Shown: positions 7,616 to 17,376 of the stretch, one piece after another
How positions within the stretch are numbered: position 1 is the stretch's first letter
Layout of the letters: the number at the start of each line of letters is the position of its first letter
NCBI RefSeq assembly: GCF_030815145.1
Contig: NZ_JAUSWJ010000001.1
Span: 4,144,501-4,208,500, forward strand
Reading direction: 5' to 3'
Length of the DNA: 64,000 nt
DNA from: Kaistia geumhonensis
GTDB lineage: Bacteria; Pseudomonadota; Alphaproteobacteria; Rhizobiales; Kaistiaceae
Made by a program: the position numbers and the translations under genes
Notes under the pieces: model-generated
Told to the model about the DNA's origin: nothing
The model's input: the letters and a program-made list of their open reading frames with translations, nothing else
Databases searched by the model: none

Positions 7616-9711
7616 CAGCCGCCGACCTTCGAGAAGTCTGCGACCGCCTGAGTCGCCAGACGGAAGGCGGCGAGCATGCGCAGGCGGTTGACGCGCACCG
7701 CGGGATCGTCGGCATTGACCAGCACCTTGTCGAAGAAGGCATCGACCGGCGCGCGCAGCGCGGCCAGCGCCGTCATGGCCGCCGCATAGTCTTCGCGCGC
7801 CACGGCGCCCTCGGCTTGGGCCAGCGCGCGTTCGAGTGCCGCCGCCAGCGCGCTCTCCTCAGGCGCCGCAAAGATGGTCGGATCGATGGCGCCATCGAAG
7901 CGTTCGCCGCCCTTTTCCTCCGCCTTCAGGATATTCGCCGCGCGGCGATAGCCGGCGAGCAGGTTGGCGCCGTCCTCGGTCGCGAGGAAGGCCCCGAGCG
8001 CCTCGACACGGCGAACGATGTCGACGAGATCGTCTTGCACCGCGTCTGCCGAACCGGCGGCGAGGACAGCGTCCACCAGATCGTGCCGCGCGCCCGAGTC
8101 GCGGAGCTGCACCTTGAGGCGTTCGTGGAAGAAGGAGACCAGATCGGCCGCGATGTCGCCGGAGGCGCCTTCGTTCCTTCCGAGCACGCGCGCGCCACTG
8201 GCGATCAGTGCTCGCAGGCGCAGCCGCAGTTCGCTCTCCAGCACGACCCGGATCACGCCGAGCGCAGCGCGGCGCAGCGCGTAGGGATCCTTGGAGCCGG
8301 TCGGCTTCTCGTCGATCGCCCAGAAGCCTGCGAGGGTGTCGAGCTTATCGGCGAGCGCCACTGCGATGGAGACCGGATCGGTCGGCACGCGGTCGGACGG
8401 CCCCTGCGGCTTGTAGTGATCCTCGATAGCCGCCGCGACGGACGGGTCCTTGCCCTCGGCCGTCGCGTAGTAGCGGCCCATCAGGCCCTGAAGCTCGGGG
8501 AACTCGCCGACCATCTCGGTGACGAGGTCGAGCTTGGCGAGAAGGGCCGCTTCGCGCGCCTTGCCGAGGTCCGCGCCGACCAGCGGCGCGATCTCGGAAG
8601 CGAGCGCGACGATGCGGTCAATGCGCTCCTTCTGCGTGCCGAGCTTCTCATGGAAGACGATCGCGTCGAACTTGGGCAGCCGACTTTCCAGCGTCGCCTT
8701 GCGATCGGTGTCGTAGAAGAACTTCGCATCCGAGAGGCGGGCGCGGATGACGCGGCCATTGCCGGCCGCGATCGCGACGCCGCCGTCGCGGGCCTCGATG
8801 TTCGAGACGAGGATGAAGCGGTTGGCGAGCGTGGCGCTGCCCGGCTGGCGCAGCACGAAGCATTTCTGGTTGGCACGGATGGTGGCGCGGATCACCTCCG
8901 GCGGGATGGCGAGGAACTCTTCCTCGAAGGTCCCCGTCAGCACCACCGGCCACTCGACCAGCCCGGCAACCTCGTCGAGCAGCCCTGCATCCTCGACCAA
9001 CTCGAGCCCGAGCGCGAAAGCACGTTCGCGGGCGTCGTGCAGGATGATGTCCTTGCGGCGGTCGGCGTCGAGCACGACCTTCGCCTTCTCCAGCTTCTCG
9101 ACATAGTCGTCGAAGCGGCGCACCTCGAAGGGAGCCGGCGCCATGAAGCGGTGGCCGCGCGTCACATTGCCCGAGCGGATGCCGTCGACCTCGAAGCGGA
9201 CGATCTCCGGATCCTCGGTCTCCGGACCGAAGGTGCAGAGGATCGACTGCAGCGGCCGCACCCATTGCAGGCGCCCGGTGCCCCAATGCATGGATTTCGG
9301 CCAGGGGAAGGAACGGATGATGGCGGGGATCGCCTCGGCCAGGATTTCGGTCGTCTCGCGCCCGGCCTTCTCGATAACGGCGACATAGAACTCGCCCTTC
9401 TTCGGGTCGGCATGGACATGCGCCTGTTCGATCGACGCAAGGCCGGCCGAGCGCAGGAAGCCCTGGATCGCCTGATCGGGCGCGCCGACCTTCGGCCCCT
9501 TGCGCTCCTCGCGCGTCGCGGCCGAGCGCGCGGGAATTCCGGTCACGGTCAGGGCCAGCCGGCGCGGCGTCGCGAAGGCCTTGGCGCCTTCATAGTGAAG
9601 ACCGGCGTCGACCAGCGCGCCGGTCACGAGGCGCTGCAGATCCTCCGCCGCCTTGCGCTGCATGCGCGCCGGAATTTCCTCGGAGAAAAGCTCAAGCAGA
9701 AGTTCGGGCAT
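7615..9711 (-). CDS. glyS: Glycyl-tRNA synthetase beta subunit
   Basis: The 698-residue beta subunit of the alpha2-beta2 bacterial glycyl-tRNA synthetase, which binds tRNA-Gly and completes the enzyme with GlyQ. The N-terminus [18 protein letters not shown] is the family signature. Further blocks such as [20 protein letters not shown] and the middle HD-like region [20 protein letters not shown] are also recognisable, and the C-terminal anticodon-binding domain [18 protein letters not shown] ends the protein. The length equals the usual 690–700. It follows glyQ on the minus strand after a 73-bp gap, consistent with a glyQS operon. The start at 9711 is unambiguous. Confidence 0.97.
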   Translation of the reverse strand: MPELLLELFSEEIPARMQRKAAEDLQRLVTGALVDAGLHYEGAKAFATPRRLALTVTGIPARSAATREERKGPKVGAPDQAIQGFLRSAGLASIEQAHVHADPKKGEFYVAVIEKAGRETTEILAEAIPAIIRSFPWPKSMHWGTGRLQWVRPLQSILCTFGPETEDPEIVRFEVDGIRSGNVTRGHRFMAPAPFEVRRFDDYVEKLEKAKVVLDADRRKDIILHDARERAFALGLELVEDAGLLDEVAGLVEWPVVLTGTFEEEFLAIPPEVIRATIRANQKCFVLRQPGSATLANRFILVSNIEARDGGVAIAAGNGRVIRARLSDAKFFYDTDRKATLESRLPKFDAIVFHEKLGTQKERIDRIVALASEIAPLVGADLGKAREAALLAKLDLVTEMVGEFPELQGLMGRYYATAEGKDPSVAAAIEDHYKPQGPSDRVPTDPVSIAVALADKLDTLAGFWAIDEKPTGSKDPYALRRAALGVIRVVLESELRLRLRALIASGARVLGRNEGASGDIAADLVSFFHERLKVQLRDSGARHDLVDAVLAAGSADAVQDDLVDIVRRVEALGAFLATEDGANLLAGYRRAANILKAEEKGGERFDGAIDPTIFAAPEESALAAALERALAQAEGAVAREDYAAAMTALAALRAPVDAFFDKVLVNADDPAVRVNRLRMLAAFRLATQAVADFSKVGG

Positions 9712-9784
9712 CGGGTGCTACCGGTCTTGTCGCCGTCGCACGAGGGACAGCGAGGGAATTGTTCAGCGGATCGAGCGAGGAAGC

Positions 9785-10741
9785 CTAGGCCTCCTTGCCT
9801 CCGGCTTCCGTCTGGAGCCAGGCGGCGCCGCAGGCCTTGGCGAGTTCGCGGACGCGCAGGATGTAGCTCTGCCGCTCGGGGACCGAGATAACGCCGCGCG
9901 CGTCGAGCAGGTTGAAGCGGTGGCTCGCCTTGATGCACTGGTCATAGGCCGGCAGCACCATCTTCTGCCGCTGGTCGTTGGCGCCAGGCTCGGGCTTGCC
10001 GGCTTCCAGCAGCATGCGGCATTCGCGCTCGGCATCCTCGAAATGCCGCTTCAGCATCTCGGTGTCGGCATATTCGAAATTATGCCGGGAATACTCTTCC
10101 TCGGCCTGCTTGAACACGTCGCCATAGGTCACCTTCTCGGCGCCCTCGCGGCCGTTGAAATTGAGCTCATAGCCGTTGTCGACGCCCTGCAGATACATTG
10201 CGAGGCGCTCCAAGCCGTAGGTCAACTCGCCCGAGACGGGGTGGCACTCGATGCCGGCCACCTGCTGGAAATAGGTGAACTGCGACACTTCCATGCCGTC
10301 GCACCAGCATTCCCAGCCGAGGCCCCAGGCGCCGAGCGTCGGGCTCTCCCAGTCGTCCTCGACGAAGCGGATGTCGTGCAGGTTCATGTCGATCCCGATC
10401 GCGGCGAGCGACTCCAGATAGAGCTCCTGCAGGTTCGGCGGGTTCGGCTTCAGGATGACCTGGAACTGGTAATAATGCTGGAAGCGGTTCGGGTTCTCGC
10501 CATAGCGCCCGTCCTTCGGCCGCCGCGATGGCTGGACATAGGCCGCGTTCCACGGCTTCGGTCCCAGCGCGCGCATCGTCGTGGCCGGGTGGAAGGTGCC
10601 CGCGCCGACCTCCATGTCGTAAGGCTGAAGGATGACGCAACCCTTGTCCGCCCAGAAGCGCTGCAGCGCCAGGATGAGGCCCTGGAAGGACCTCTCGGGG
10701 CGCATATGCGGGGGCAGTTCCTGGGAGTGCGCTTCGGACAC
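9785..10741 (-). CDS. glyQ: Glycyl-tRNA synthetase alpha subunit
   Basis: The catalytic class II subunit of glycyl-tRNA synthetase. The protein carries [39 protein letters not shown] and [20 protein letters not shown], all diagnostic. I start it at the GTG at 10741 (318 residues), because GAAGG lies 7 bp upstream; the ATG at 10705 (306 residues) is the alternative, and both are in frame just before the conserved region. The expected length is about 300. It is the first gene of glyQS and is divergent from the reductase gene at 10922, with a 180-bp region between them that must hold both promoters. Confidence 0.96.
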   Translation of the reverse strand: MSEAHSQELPPHMRPERSFQGLILALQRFWADKGCVILQPYDMEVGAGTFHPATTMRALGPKPWNAAYVQPSRRPKDGRYGENPNRFQHYYQFQVILKPNPPNLQELYLESLAAIGIDMNLHDIRFVEDDWESPTLGAWGLGWECWCDGMEVSQFTYFQQVAGIECHPVSGELTYGLERLAMYLQGVDNGYELNFNGREGAEKVTYGDVFKQAEEEYSRHNFEYADTEMLKRHFEDAERECRMLLEAGKPEPGANDQRQKMVLPAYDQCIKASHRFNLLDARGVISVPERQSYILRVRELAKACGAAWLQTEAGGKEA

Positions 10742-10921
10742 GGGCGTACCTTCGCGGATATCGGATGGGCGCGGCGGGATGCCGCTCAAAAGGGCGCGGC
10801 ACCCTAATCGCGCGACGCGCGCGCGGTCAAGGAAGCGACCCGACCGCTGCCGCCGGCGGCTTCCATGCCGGGCGCCAGCCATTATGTTCGGCAAGGTGCA
10901 AGCGATCGAGGGAGCGGAGCG

Positions 10922-11911
10922 ATGGCACGGTTCAGGGCGGTGGTGATCAGCAAGGCCGGCGACGGACCTCAGGAGGTCGCCTTCTCGAGCCTCGACGATG
11001 CCGATCTCATGGAGGGCGACGTCACGGTCCAGGTCGAGCGCTCGACGGTCAACTACAAGGACGGCCTCGCCATCACCGGAAGGGCGCCGGTCGTGCGCCG
11101 GTTTCCCATGGTGCCGGGCGTCGACGCGGCCGGAATCGTCGAGCGGTCGGCGAGCTCCCTCTTCAAGGCGGGCGACAGGGTGCTCCTGAATGGCTGGGGC
11201 GTCGGCGAGACGCATCTCGGCGCCTACGCCGAGCGCGCGCGCTGGAAGAGCGACTGGCTGCTGCCTCTGCCGGCCGGCTTCTCCGCCGACGAAGCCATGG
11301 CGATCGGCACCGCCGGCTATACGGCCATGCTAGCCGTGATGGCGCTGGAACGACACGATATCCATGCCGGCTCGGGTCCGGTGCTGGTGACGGGCGCGGC
11401 GGGCGGCGTCGGCTCCATCGCCGTCGCGCTGCTTGGGGTGCTCGGCTACCATGTCGTCGCGTCGACGGGCCGCGCCGAGGAGGCCGGCTATCTCAAGGAA
11501 CTCGGCGCCGCCGAGGTGATCGATCGCGGCAGCCTTTCCGGTCCGCCGAAGCCGCTGGCGAAGGAGCGCTTCATCGGCGCCATCGACGCGGTCGGTGGAA
11601 CGACGCTCGCCAATGTCCTGTCGATGATCCGCTATGGCGGCGCGGTCGCCGCCTGCGGCATGGCCGGCGGGCTCGATCTTCCCGGCTCCGTCGCGCCCTT
11701 CATCCTGCGCGGGGTTGCGCTCTACGGCATCGATTCCGTCTATGCGCCGAAATCCGTGCGCCTCGCCGCATGGGAGCGGCTCGACCGCGACCTCGACCGC
11801 GCAAGGCTCGCCAGCGCCATGCGCCGCATCCCGTTCGAAGGCGTCATCGACGCTGCGCGCGACATCGTGGACGGCAAGGTGCGGGGCCGGCTCGTGGTGG
11901 AGATCGGGTAG
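10922..11911 (+). CDS. acuI: YhdH/YhfP-family quinone oxidoreductase (acrylyl-CoA reductase-like)
   Basis: A 329-residue zinc-free medium-chain dehydrogenase/reductase. The NADPH-binding glycine motif [18 protein letters not shown] lies near residues 150–167, and the N-terminal block [11 protein letters not shown] and GVDAAGIV is typical of the YhdH/AcuI group. Characterised members reduce acryloyl-CoA to propionyl-CoA with NADPH, a step in 3-hydroxypropionate or DMSP breakdown; the physiological substrate here is an inference. The family lacks the structural zinc cysteines, and none are seen here. It stands alone between divergent glyQ and the convergent SleB gene. Confidence 0.85.
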   Translation: MARFRAVVISKAGDGPQEVAFSSLDDADLMEGDVTVQVERSTVNYKDGLAITGRAPVVRRFPMVPGVDAAGIVERSASSLFKAGDRVLLNGWGVGETHLGAYAERARWKSDWLLPLPAGFSADEAMAIGTAGYTAMLAVMALERHDIHAGSGPVLVTGAAGGVGSIAVALLGVLGYHVVASTGRAEEAGYLKELGAAEVIDRGSLSGPPKPLAKERFIGAIDAVGGTTLANVLSMIRYGGAVAACGMAGGLDLPGSVAPFILRGVALYGIDSVYAPKSVRLAAWERLDRDLDRARLASAMRRIPFEGVIDAARDIVDGKVRGRLVVEIG

Positions 11912-11926
11912 GGGGCTCCCGCCGCC

Positions 11927-13135
11927 CTAGATCCAGCCGCCGCCGAAGGTCTTGTAGAAGATGTGGTGCCCGATCTTGTCCATCTTCTTCATGGTGCGCG
12001 CCCAGCGCGGCTTCACGTAGTTGGCGTGATAGTGGGTCGCAGAGCCGACGTCGGGGTTCCACCAGTCTTCGCGCGAGACGACGCGCTTCGCCAGTTCCTG
12101 CGCGCGGCGCCAGGAGGTCATGTCGGTGATGCGGTCCTTGATGCCGTCGCAGGCGAAGGAGAACTGGCACGCGTCGCGCATGTCCTTGTTCTGGTAGACG
12201 ACGCCGCAGATCGTCTTCGGATAGGCTGGGTTCTTGAGGCGGTTGATGACGACCTGCGCGACCGCCAGTTCGCCCTTCATCGGTTCGCCGCGCGCCTCGA
12301 AATAGATCGCCGTGGCGAGGCACTTCAGCTCGGACTTCGAGCTGGCGCTCTTGGGGATCGGGTTCATCACCCACCAGTGGTCAGGCTTTCCGTCCTTGCC
12401 GATCCGCTTCGGGCCGGCGAGCAGCGCATCGAAGGGCGCCCGCACCGCCGCGTTGTCGGGGTTGGCATAGGCGGAGACGAAGAGATCGTCGGCCTCCTTG
12501 CCGGGCCGAGGCAGGGTGCCCGTCACCGAGGCGAGGACAGTCGACGGCGCGGCCACGGGCTTCGGCGGCACGGCTGCCGCGACGGCGACGGACGGCATCA
12601 CGATCGCGCTGGCGAGCTTGGCGTCGGCGGCGCCGAAGACGAAGGCCGAGGCGTCGCGCTGCAGCACGCCGGCGGAGAAGCGGGTCGGCATCACCGGGCG
12701 GGGCCGCGACATTGCGGCATCCGCCTTGCCGGCGCGGTTGACGGTCGGCGGCACGAAGGGCGGCGCCGAAACGAAGCCGGATGCCACGACGGAGAGCCGC
12801 GGCCGTGTGTCGATGTCGAGGCCGGCGGTGAAGATGGTGGCCGAGTCGCTATCGGCAAGCGTCGGTTCATAGCGGGCGCCGTCCGGCACCGCCTCGAGCC
12901 GCGCGAGCCAGCGCTGCGAAACTGGCAGGTCCTTGCCGAACAGGCTCGCCACATCCTGCAGCGCGACGGTGGTCGACGACAACGCGAGGAAGGCGGCACC
13001 GAAGATGGCGGTCAGGCTCGCCAATCGGGCGCGGCGAGGCCGAGGCCGCTTGCGACGGGCGACGTGGATGACGAGCGGCGGCCCGGGCGGGTGATAGACC
13101 GTCAGCGAGGACGGGGACGGCAGCGGGCTGACCAT
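11927..13135 (-). CDS. Cell wall hydrolase, SleB family
   Basis: A 402-residue envelope protein ending in a hydrolase_2 (SleB-type) domain, about residues 270–402, with the characteristic ATAIYFEARGEPMKGELAVA, VVINRLKNPAYPKTICGVVY and ATHYHANYVKPRWA blocks. The glutamate in FEARGE is the expected catalytic acid for cleavage of peptidoglycan glycan strands. A basic segment and a hydrophobic stretch, LASLTAIFGAAFLALSST, near residues 40–57 form an N-terminal signal anchor. Between them lies a low-complexity, alanine- and proline-rich linker. In non-sporulating bacteria such hydrolases act in wall remodelling. The ATG at 13135 was preferred to an ATG 33 bp upstream; the difference is only 11 residues. 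Confidence 0.85.
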   Translation of the reverse strand: MVSPLPSPSSLTVYHPPGPPLVIHVARRKRPRPRRARLASLTAIFGAAFLALSSTTVALQDVASLFGKDLPVSQRWLARLEAVPDGARYEPTLADSDSATIFTAGLDIDTRPRLSVVASGFVSAPPFVPPTVNRAGKADAAMSRPRPVMPTRFSAGVLQRDASAFVFGAADAKLASAIVMPSVAVAAAVPPKPVAAPSTVLASVTGTLPRPGKEADDLFVSAYANPDNAAVRAPFDALLAGPKRIGKDGKPDHWWVMNPIPKSASSKSELKCLATAIYFEARGEPMKGELAVAQVVINRLKNPAYPKTICGVVYQNKDMRDACQFSFACDGIKDRITDMTSWRRAQELAKRVVSREDWWNPDVGSATHYHANYVKPRWARTMKKMDKIGHHIFYKTFGGGWI

Positions 13136-13261
13136 CGGGCACGCAACTCCACGCGCACGAACCAACAAAGGCCGGTGTGGCTTGCCGGCAACGTCCTTAA
13201 AATCTGCCGGATTAACCTTGAGACGAGATTAACAGCCGGCGGTTTCCGCAGACGGCCGCCG

Positions 13262-13291
13262 AAAAAGAAACGGCCGGGCGAGGGCCCGGCC
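13262..13291 (-). terminator. Rho-independent terminator after ilvE
   Basis: A perfect 8-bp stem GGCCGGGC / GCCCGGCC with a 4-nt loop (13272–13291), followed on the minus strand by GTTTCTTTTT. It begins 25 bp beyond the ilvE stop codon, in the correct orientation. Confidence 0.85.
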
Positions 13292-13315
13292 ATTTGGTCG
13301 TTAATGGAGCGCCGG

Positions 13316-14215
13316 TCAGGCGTTGGCGGCGAGCTTCTGCTCGGCCGGCTGGACGGCGGCGGTGTAGTCTGCCATCAGCGTCTCGCTCATCTTTCCGGGC
13401 GTGAAGCGATAGGGGCCGATCTCGGAAACCGGCGTCACCTCGGCGGCGGTGCCGCACAGCCAGCACTCGCTGAAGCTCGGCAGCTCGTCAGGCGAGATGC
13501 GACGCTCCACGACCTCGATACCGCGCGCCTTGGCAAGTGCGATCACGGTCTGGCGGGTGATGCCATTCAGGAAGCGGTCGGCGAGCGGCGTGTGGATCAC
13601 GCCATCCTTCACGAAGAAGATATTGGCGCCGGTCGCCTCGGCAACATTGCCTTCCCAGTCGAGCATCAGCGCATCGGCATAGCCGCGGCGCTCCGCCTCA
13701 TGCTTGGAGATAGTGCAGATCATGTAGAGGCCCGAGGCCTTGGCGAGCGAGGGCGCCGTGGCGGGATCGGGGCGGCGATACTTCGCGAAATCAAGGCGGA
13801 TGCCCTTCAGCCGCTCGGCGGGGCTGAAATAGGACGGCCACTCCCAGGCGGCGATCGCGACGTTGATCTTGTTGTGCTGCGCCGAGACGCCCATCATCTC
13901 GCTGCCGCGCCAGGCGATCGGCCTCAGATAGCCGTCGACGAGCCCGTTCTTGACCAGCGTCGCCTCGCAGGCGGCGTCGATTTCCTCGACCGTGTAGGGA
14001 ATCGTGAAATCGAGGATCTCGGCCGAGTGAAACAGCCGCTCGGTGTGCTCGCGCAGCTTGAAGATCGTGCCGCCATAGGCGCGCTCGCCCTCGAATACGG
14101 CGCTCGCATAGTGCAGGCCGTGCGTGAGGACGTGGACCTTGGCATCCTTCCAGGCCACGAAGGAGCCATTCATCCAGATCCATCCGTCTTTCTGGTCGAA
14201 GGCAGGCGCGCTCAT
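13316..14215 (-). CDS. ilvE: Branched-chain amino acid aminotransferase
   Basis: A 299-residue fold-type IV PLP transaminase that interconverts leucine, isoleucine and valine with their keto acids. Family landmarks are HGLHYASAVFEGERAYGG near the N-terminus, SKHEAERRGYADALMLD with the conserved region around the PLP site, EATGANIFFVKDG, and the C-terminal ECWLCGTAAEVTPVSEIG. The PLP lysine is the one in TISKHEA. I used the ATG at 14215, where the family N-terminus begins; the open frame upstream is antisense to other DNA. A strong terminator follows. The gene is divergent from the MarR-type regulator, a conserved arrangement in this order. Confidence 0.93.
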   Translation of the reverse strand: MSAPAFDQKDGWIWMNGSFVAWKDAKVHVLTHGLHYASAVFEGERAYGGTIFKLREHTERLFHSAEILDFTIPYTVEEIDAACEATLVKNGLVDGYLRPIAWRGSEMMGVSAQHNKINVAIAAWEWPSYFSPAERLKGIRLDFAKYRRPDPATAPSLAKASGLYMICTISKHEAERRGYADALMLDWEGNVAEATGANIFFVKDGVIHTPLADRFLNGITRQTVIALAKARGIEVVERRISPDELPSFSECWLCGTAAEVTPVSEIGPYRFTPGKMSETLMADYTAAVQPAEQKLAANA

Positions 14216-14485
14216 TGTCGTTGCTCCCGGTCCGGACCGCGCTCGCGGCCCTTTGGCGAATCCGGGCGGCGTTTCCGCGCCGCTCCGGCAGGTGAGAAAA
14301 GCCGCGAGGCCCCGCGGCAACAGGGGCCATGCAAAGATGGCCGATTTTGCGCAGCGCGGAAATGATCGGTAATGTGCCGGTCGAAGCGCTGCCTCGGCAT
14401 CGGGCCGAAGCGCGGGACGGCGGGCGCGGTCGAAGATTTCGTCGCGGCGGCTATTCTCGTAACAATCGAACCGAAATATGTCAAT

Positions 14486-15034
14486 ATGACTGACGTAAAT
14501 TTCGCCGATGAGGCGGAGGATCCCGAAGTGCCGGATCGCGCCGAGCGCGGCGGACCGCTGGTGACGGCCCCGGTCTCGGTGGCCGACAGGCCGGAGATCG
14601 TGCTGATCGAACTGCTGTTCTATGCCTATCGGGACTTCGTCTCCGACCCCGACGCCGTCCTCGTGAACTTCAATTTCGGCCGCGCCCATCACCGCGTGCT
14701 GCACTTCGTCGACCGCCATCCCGGCATGCGGGTCGCCGACCTCCTGGACATCCTGAAGATCACCAAGCAGAGCCTCGGCCGCGTGCTGAAGGAACTGATC
14801 GACACCGGCTTCATCGAGCAGGTGCCCGGCCCCGTCGACCGCCGCCAGCGCCTGCTCTACCCGACGGAGAAGGGCAGGGCGCTGTCGGCCCGGCTGACCG
14901 AACCGCAGGCCCGGCGCATCAATGCCGCGCTCGCGGCGCTCGACCCGGCGGGCCGCGCCGCCGCCGAGCGATTCCTCAAGCTGATGATCGACGCCGACGA
15001 ACGGGATAAGGTGTCGCGGCTGATCAGTCGGTAA
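14486..15034 (+). CDS. MarR-family transcriptional regulator (PetP-like)
   Basis: A 182-residue winged-helix regulator. The HTH lies around HPGMRVADLLDILKITKQSLGR and the wing around PVDRRQRLLYPTEKGRAL (residues 78–130). The start at 14486 is preferred to the longer frame beginning at 14372, which would add a non-conserved basic tail. MarR, OmpR-type regulator and EnvZ-like kinase next to ilvE is a recurrent trio in alphaproteobacteria; in Rhodobacter, PetP–PetR are described as affecting cytochrome synthesis, which is knowledge of distant relatives and not proof here. The start lies in an AT-rich patch with the short inverted repeat GTCA-ATA-TGAC (14480–14490) over the initiation codon, perhaps an operator. 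Confidence 0.85.
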   Translation: MTDVNFADEAEDPEVPDRAERGGPLVTAPVSVADRPEIVLIELLFYAYRDFVSDPDAVLVNFNFGRAHHRVLHFVDRHPGMRVADLLDILKITKQSLGRVLKELIDTGFIEQVPGPVDRRQRLLYPTEKGRALSARLTEPQARRINAALAALDPAGRAAAERFLKLMIDADERDKVSRLISR

Positions 15035-15052
15035 CGCGTGCTGGAGAGTGCC

Positions 15053-15772
15053 ATGACCGATCCCGACGGTCCGGAGTTCCCGGCCATTCCCGACGATGCG
15101 CCGCATCTTCTCGTCATCGACGACGACCAGCGCATCCGCTCGCTCTTGTCGCGCTACCTGACCGACAACGGGTTTCGCGTCGATACCGCGGCGAATGCCG
15201 CCGAAGCGCGGTTGTTGCTCGCCTCGCTGGCCTTCGATCTCATCATCCTCGATGTGATGATGCCGGGGGAAAACGGACTGGACCTCCTCAAGGGTCTCCG
15301 CGCGACGATGCAGGTGCCGATCCTGATGCTGACCGCTCGGACGGAGATCGACCATCGCATCCGTGGCTTCGAAGGCGGTGCCGACGACTATCTCGGGAAG
15401 CCGTTCGAGCCTCGCGAACTGGTGCTGCGGATCAACGCCATCCTGAAGCGCGGCGCGGCGCCGGCGGCGCCGCTGATCGAGCAATTGCGCTTCGGTCCGT
15501 TCGCCTTCCATATCGGACGGCGCGAGCTCCGGCGCGGGCAGGAGGTCATCCGTCTCACCGATCGCGAGCGGCAGATCATGGCGGTCTTCGCGGCGACGCC
15601 GAACGAGACTGTCCCGCGCCTCTCGCTGCTCTCCGAGGACGAGCCGGCGGGCGAGCGCACCATCGACGTCCAGATCAACCGCCTCAGGCGCAAGATCGAG
15701 GTCGACCCGGCCAATCCGCTGTATCTGCAGACGGTGCGCGGCATCGGCTACCGCCTCGTGACGGAGGCCTGA
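15053..15772 (+). CDS. OmpR/PhoB-family response regulator (PetR-like)
   Basis: A 239-residue two-component response regulator. The receiver domain holds the acidic pair in LLVIDDDQRIR, the phospho-acceptor aspartate in LIILDVMMPGENGLDLLKGL, the conserved threonine in MLTARTE and the lysine in LGKPFEPREL. The C-terminal OmpR-type winged helix includes ERTIDVQINRLRRKIEVDP and YLQTVRGIGYRLV. The ATG at 15053 has GGAGAG about 6 bp upstream and replaces a GTG 15 bp earlier. It follows the MarR gene by 18 bp and the kinase by 50 bp, so the three are probably cotranscribed. Confidence 0.92.
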   Translation: MTDPDGPEFPAIPDDAPHLLVIDDDQRIRSLLSRYLTDNGFRVDTAANAAEARLLLASLAFDLIILDVMMPGENGLDLLKGLRATMQVPILMLTARTEIDHRIRGFEGGADDYLGKPFEPRELVLRINAILKRGAAPAAPLIEQLRFGPFAFHIGRRELRRGQEVIRLTDRERQIMAVFAATPNETVPRLSLLSEDEPAGERTIDVQINRLRRKIEVDPANPLYLQTVRGIGYRLVTEA

Positions 15773-15822
15773 GGCGTGACGGCGCCGATCACGGGCGGCT
15801 TCATGGCTGAAGGACCGGCCGC

Positions 15823-17316
15823 GTGACGGAGCGGCCGCCGCATCCCTTTCATCGCGTCGGCCGCATCGGCAGCTGGCTCGACTGGCCGATGGTGGCGAGC
15901 GCGCGGCGGCTGACCCGCGCGCCGGTGATGAATGCGATGCGCCGCTGGCTTCGGCGCGCCGAGCCGGTTCTGTCGGTACTGCTGGCGCCCTATCGCTTTC
16001 TCGGCCAGCGCCTCGGCGCAGCGATGCCGAAGGGCCTCTATGCCCGGGCGCTCATCATCATCATCGCGCCGATCGTCATCCTGCAGTCGGTCGTCGCCTT
16101 CGTCTTCATGGAGCGGCACTGGCAGACAGTCACGCGGCGTCTCTCGGCGGCGACGGTGCGCGATATCGCGGCGATCGTGGACCTGATCGAGACCTATCCC
16201 GCCGATCCGACCTATGGCGAGATCATCCGCATCGCGCAGGATCGGCTCGGCCTCATCATCTCGGTGGTGCCGGGCGAGCCGCTGCCGCCCGCGGCGCCAA
16301 AACCCTTCTTCTCGCTGCTCGACAGCGCGCTTTCCGACGAGATCAGCCAGCAGATCGGCAAGCCGTTCTGGATCGACACGGTCGGCAAGTCCAACCTCGT
16401 CGAGGTGCGCATCCAGCTCGGCGACAAGGTGCTGCGCGTGCTCGCCCGCCGCAGCCAGACCTATGCGTCCAATTCCGAGATCTTCATCTTCTGGATGGTC
16501 GGCACCTCGGCGGTGCTGCTCATCATCGCCATCGTCTTCCTGCGCAACCAGATCCGCCCGATCCAGCAGCTGGCCGACGCCGCCGAGAGCTTCGGCAAGG
16601 GCAGAACGATCGAGGAGTTCAAGCCGCGGGGCGCCCGCGAGGTGCGGCGCGCCGGTGCCGCCTTCATCGAGATGAAGGACCGCATCAACCGCCAGATCGA
16701 GCAGCGCACGACCATGCTCGCCGGCGTCAGCCATGACCTCCGCACCGTGCTGACGCGCTTCCGCCTGCAACTGGCCCTGCTGCGGCAGAACGAGGACGTG
16801 CGCGCCATGCGCCGCGACGTCGACGACATGCAGCGCATGCTGGAGGGCTATCTTGCGTTCGCACGCGGCGATGTCGACGAGCCGACGCTTCCGACCGATG
16901 TCGCGGCGCTGATCGAGGACGTCGTCAGCGGGTCGCGCAGGGTCGGCCATGTGATTTCCGGTCGCTTCGAGGGCGATCCGATCGTCGATCTCCGGCCGAG
17001 CGAGTTCAAGCGATGCCTCGGCAATCTCATCGCCAATGCCTGCCGGCACGGCTCCACAGTCGAAGTGACGGCCGTCCATGCCGATGGCTGGCTTTCCGTC
17101 GCGGTCGACGATGACGGACCCGGCATTCCGCCAGCTGAGCGCGAGATGGTCTTCCGGCCGTTCTATCGGCTCGACGAGGCGCGCAATCTCGACGAGAGCG
17201 GCACCGGCCTCGGCCTGTCCATCGCCCGAGACATTGCGCGCGCCCATGGCGGCGACGTGGAACTCGGCACGGCGCCGCTCGGCGGTCTCAGGGCGACGAT
17301 CCGGATTCCGGCCTAA
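15823..17316 (+). CDS. Sensor histidine kinase, EnvZ-like
   Basis: A 497-residue membrane histidine kinase starting at the GTG at 15823 (GAAGGA 9 bp upstream). Two transmembrane helices are visible, ALIIIIAPIVILQSVVAFVF (about residues 84–103) and FWMVGTSAVLLIIAIVFL (about 220–237), with a periplasmic domain of about 115 residues between. A HAMP linker follows, then the H-box GVSHDLRTVLTRFRL, an N-box LGNLIANACRHGS and the ATP lid with DDDGPGIPPAER and GTGLGLSIARDIARAHGG. The proline that usually follows HDLRT in EnvZ-type kinases is valine here. It most likely phosphorylates the response regulator just upstream. The signal sensed is unknown. Confidence 0.92.
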   Translation: MTERPPHPFHRVGRIGSWLDWPMVASARRLTRAPVMNAMRRWLRRAEPVLSVLLAPYRFLGQRLGAAMPKGLYARALIIIIAPIVILQSVVAFVFMERHWQTVTRRLSAATVRDIAAIVDLIETYPADPTYGEIIRIAQDRLGLIISVVPGEPLPPAAPKPFFSLLDSALSDEISQQIGKPFWIDTVGKSNLVEVRIQLGDKVLRVLARRSQTYASNSEIFIFWMVGTSAVLLIIAIVFLRNQIRPIQQLADAAESFGKGRTIEEFKPRGAREVRRAGAAFIEMKDRINRQIEQRTTMLAGVSHDLRTVLTRFRLQLALLRQNEDVRAMRRDVDDMQRMLEGYLAFARGDVDEPTLPTDVAALIEDVVSGSRRVGHVISGRFEGDPIVDLRPSEFKRCLGNLIANACRHGSTVEVTAVHADGWLSVAVDDDGPGIPPAEREMVFRPFYRLDEARNLDESGTGLGLSIARDIARAHGGDVELGTAPLGGLRATIRIPA

Positions 17317-17376
17317 TGGCGCATTGGTCTGTGCCCTGACGCCGGTATTCTCCCAGCGTCCTCCCGAGCCTGCGCC

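Noticed and set aside
8881-8910. GATCACCTCCG as another strong Shine–Dalgarno site
   Set aside because: It is inside glyS, matches shorter and has no start codon placed correctly.
13197-13232. Three TTAA motifs before the SleB gene as a CtrA site
   Set aside because: Spacings are 11 and 13 bp, not 7, so they do not form a full CtrA box.
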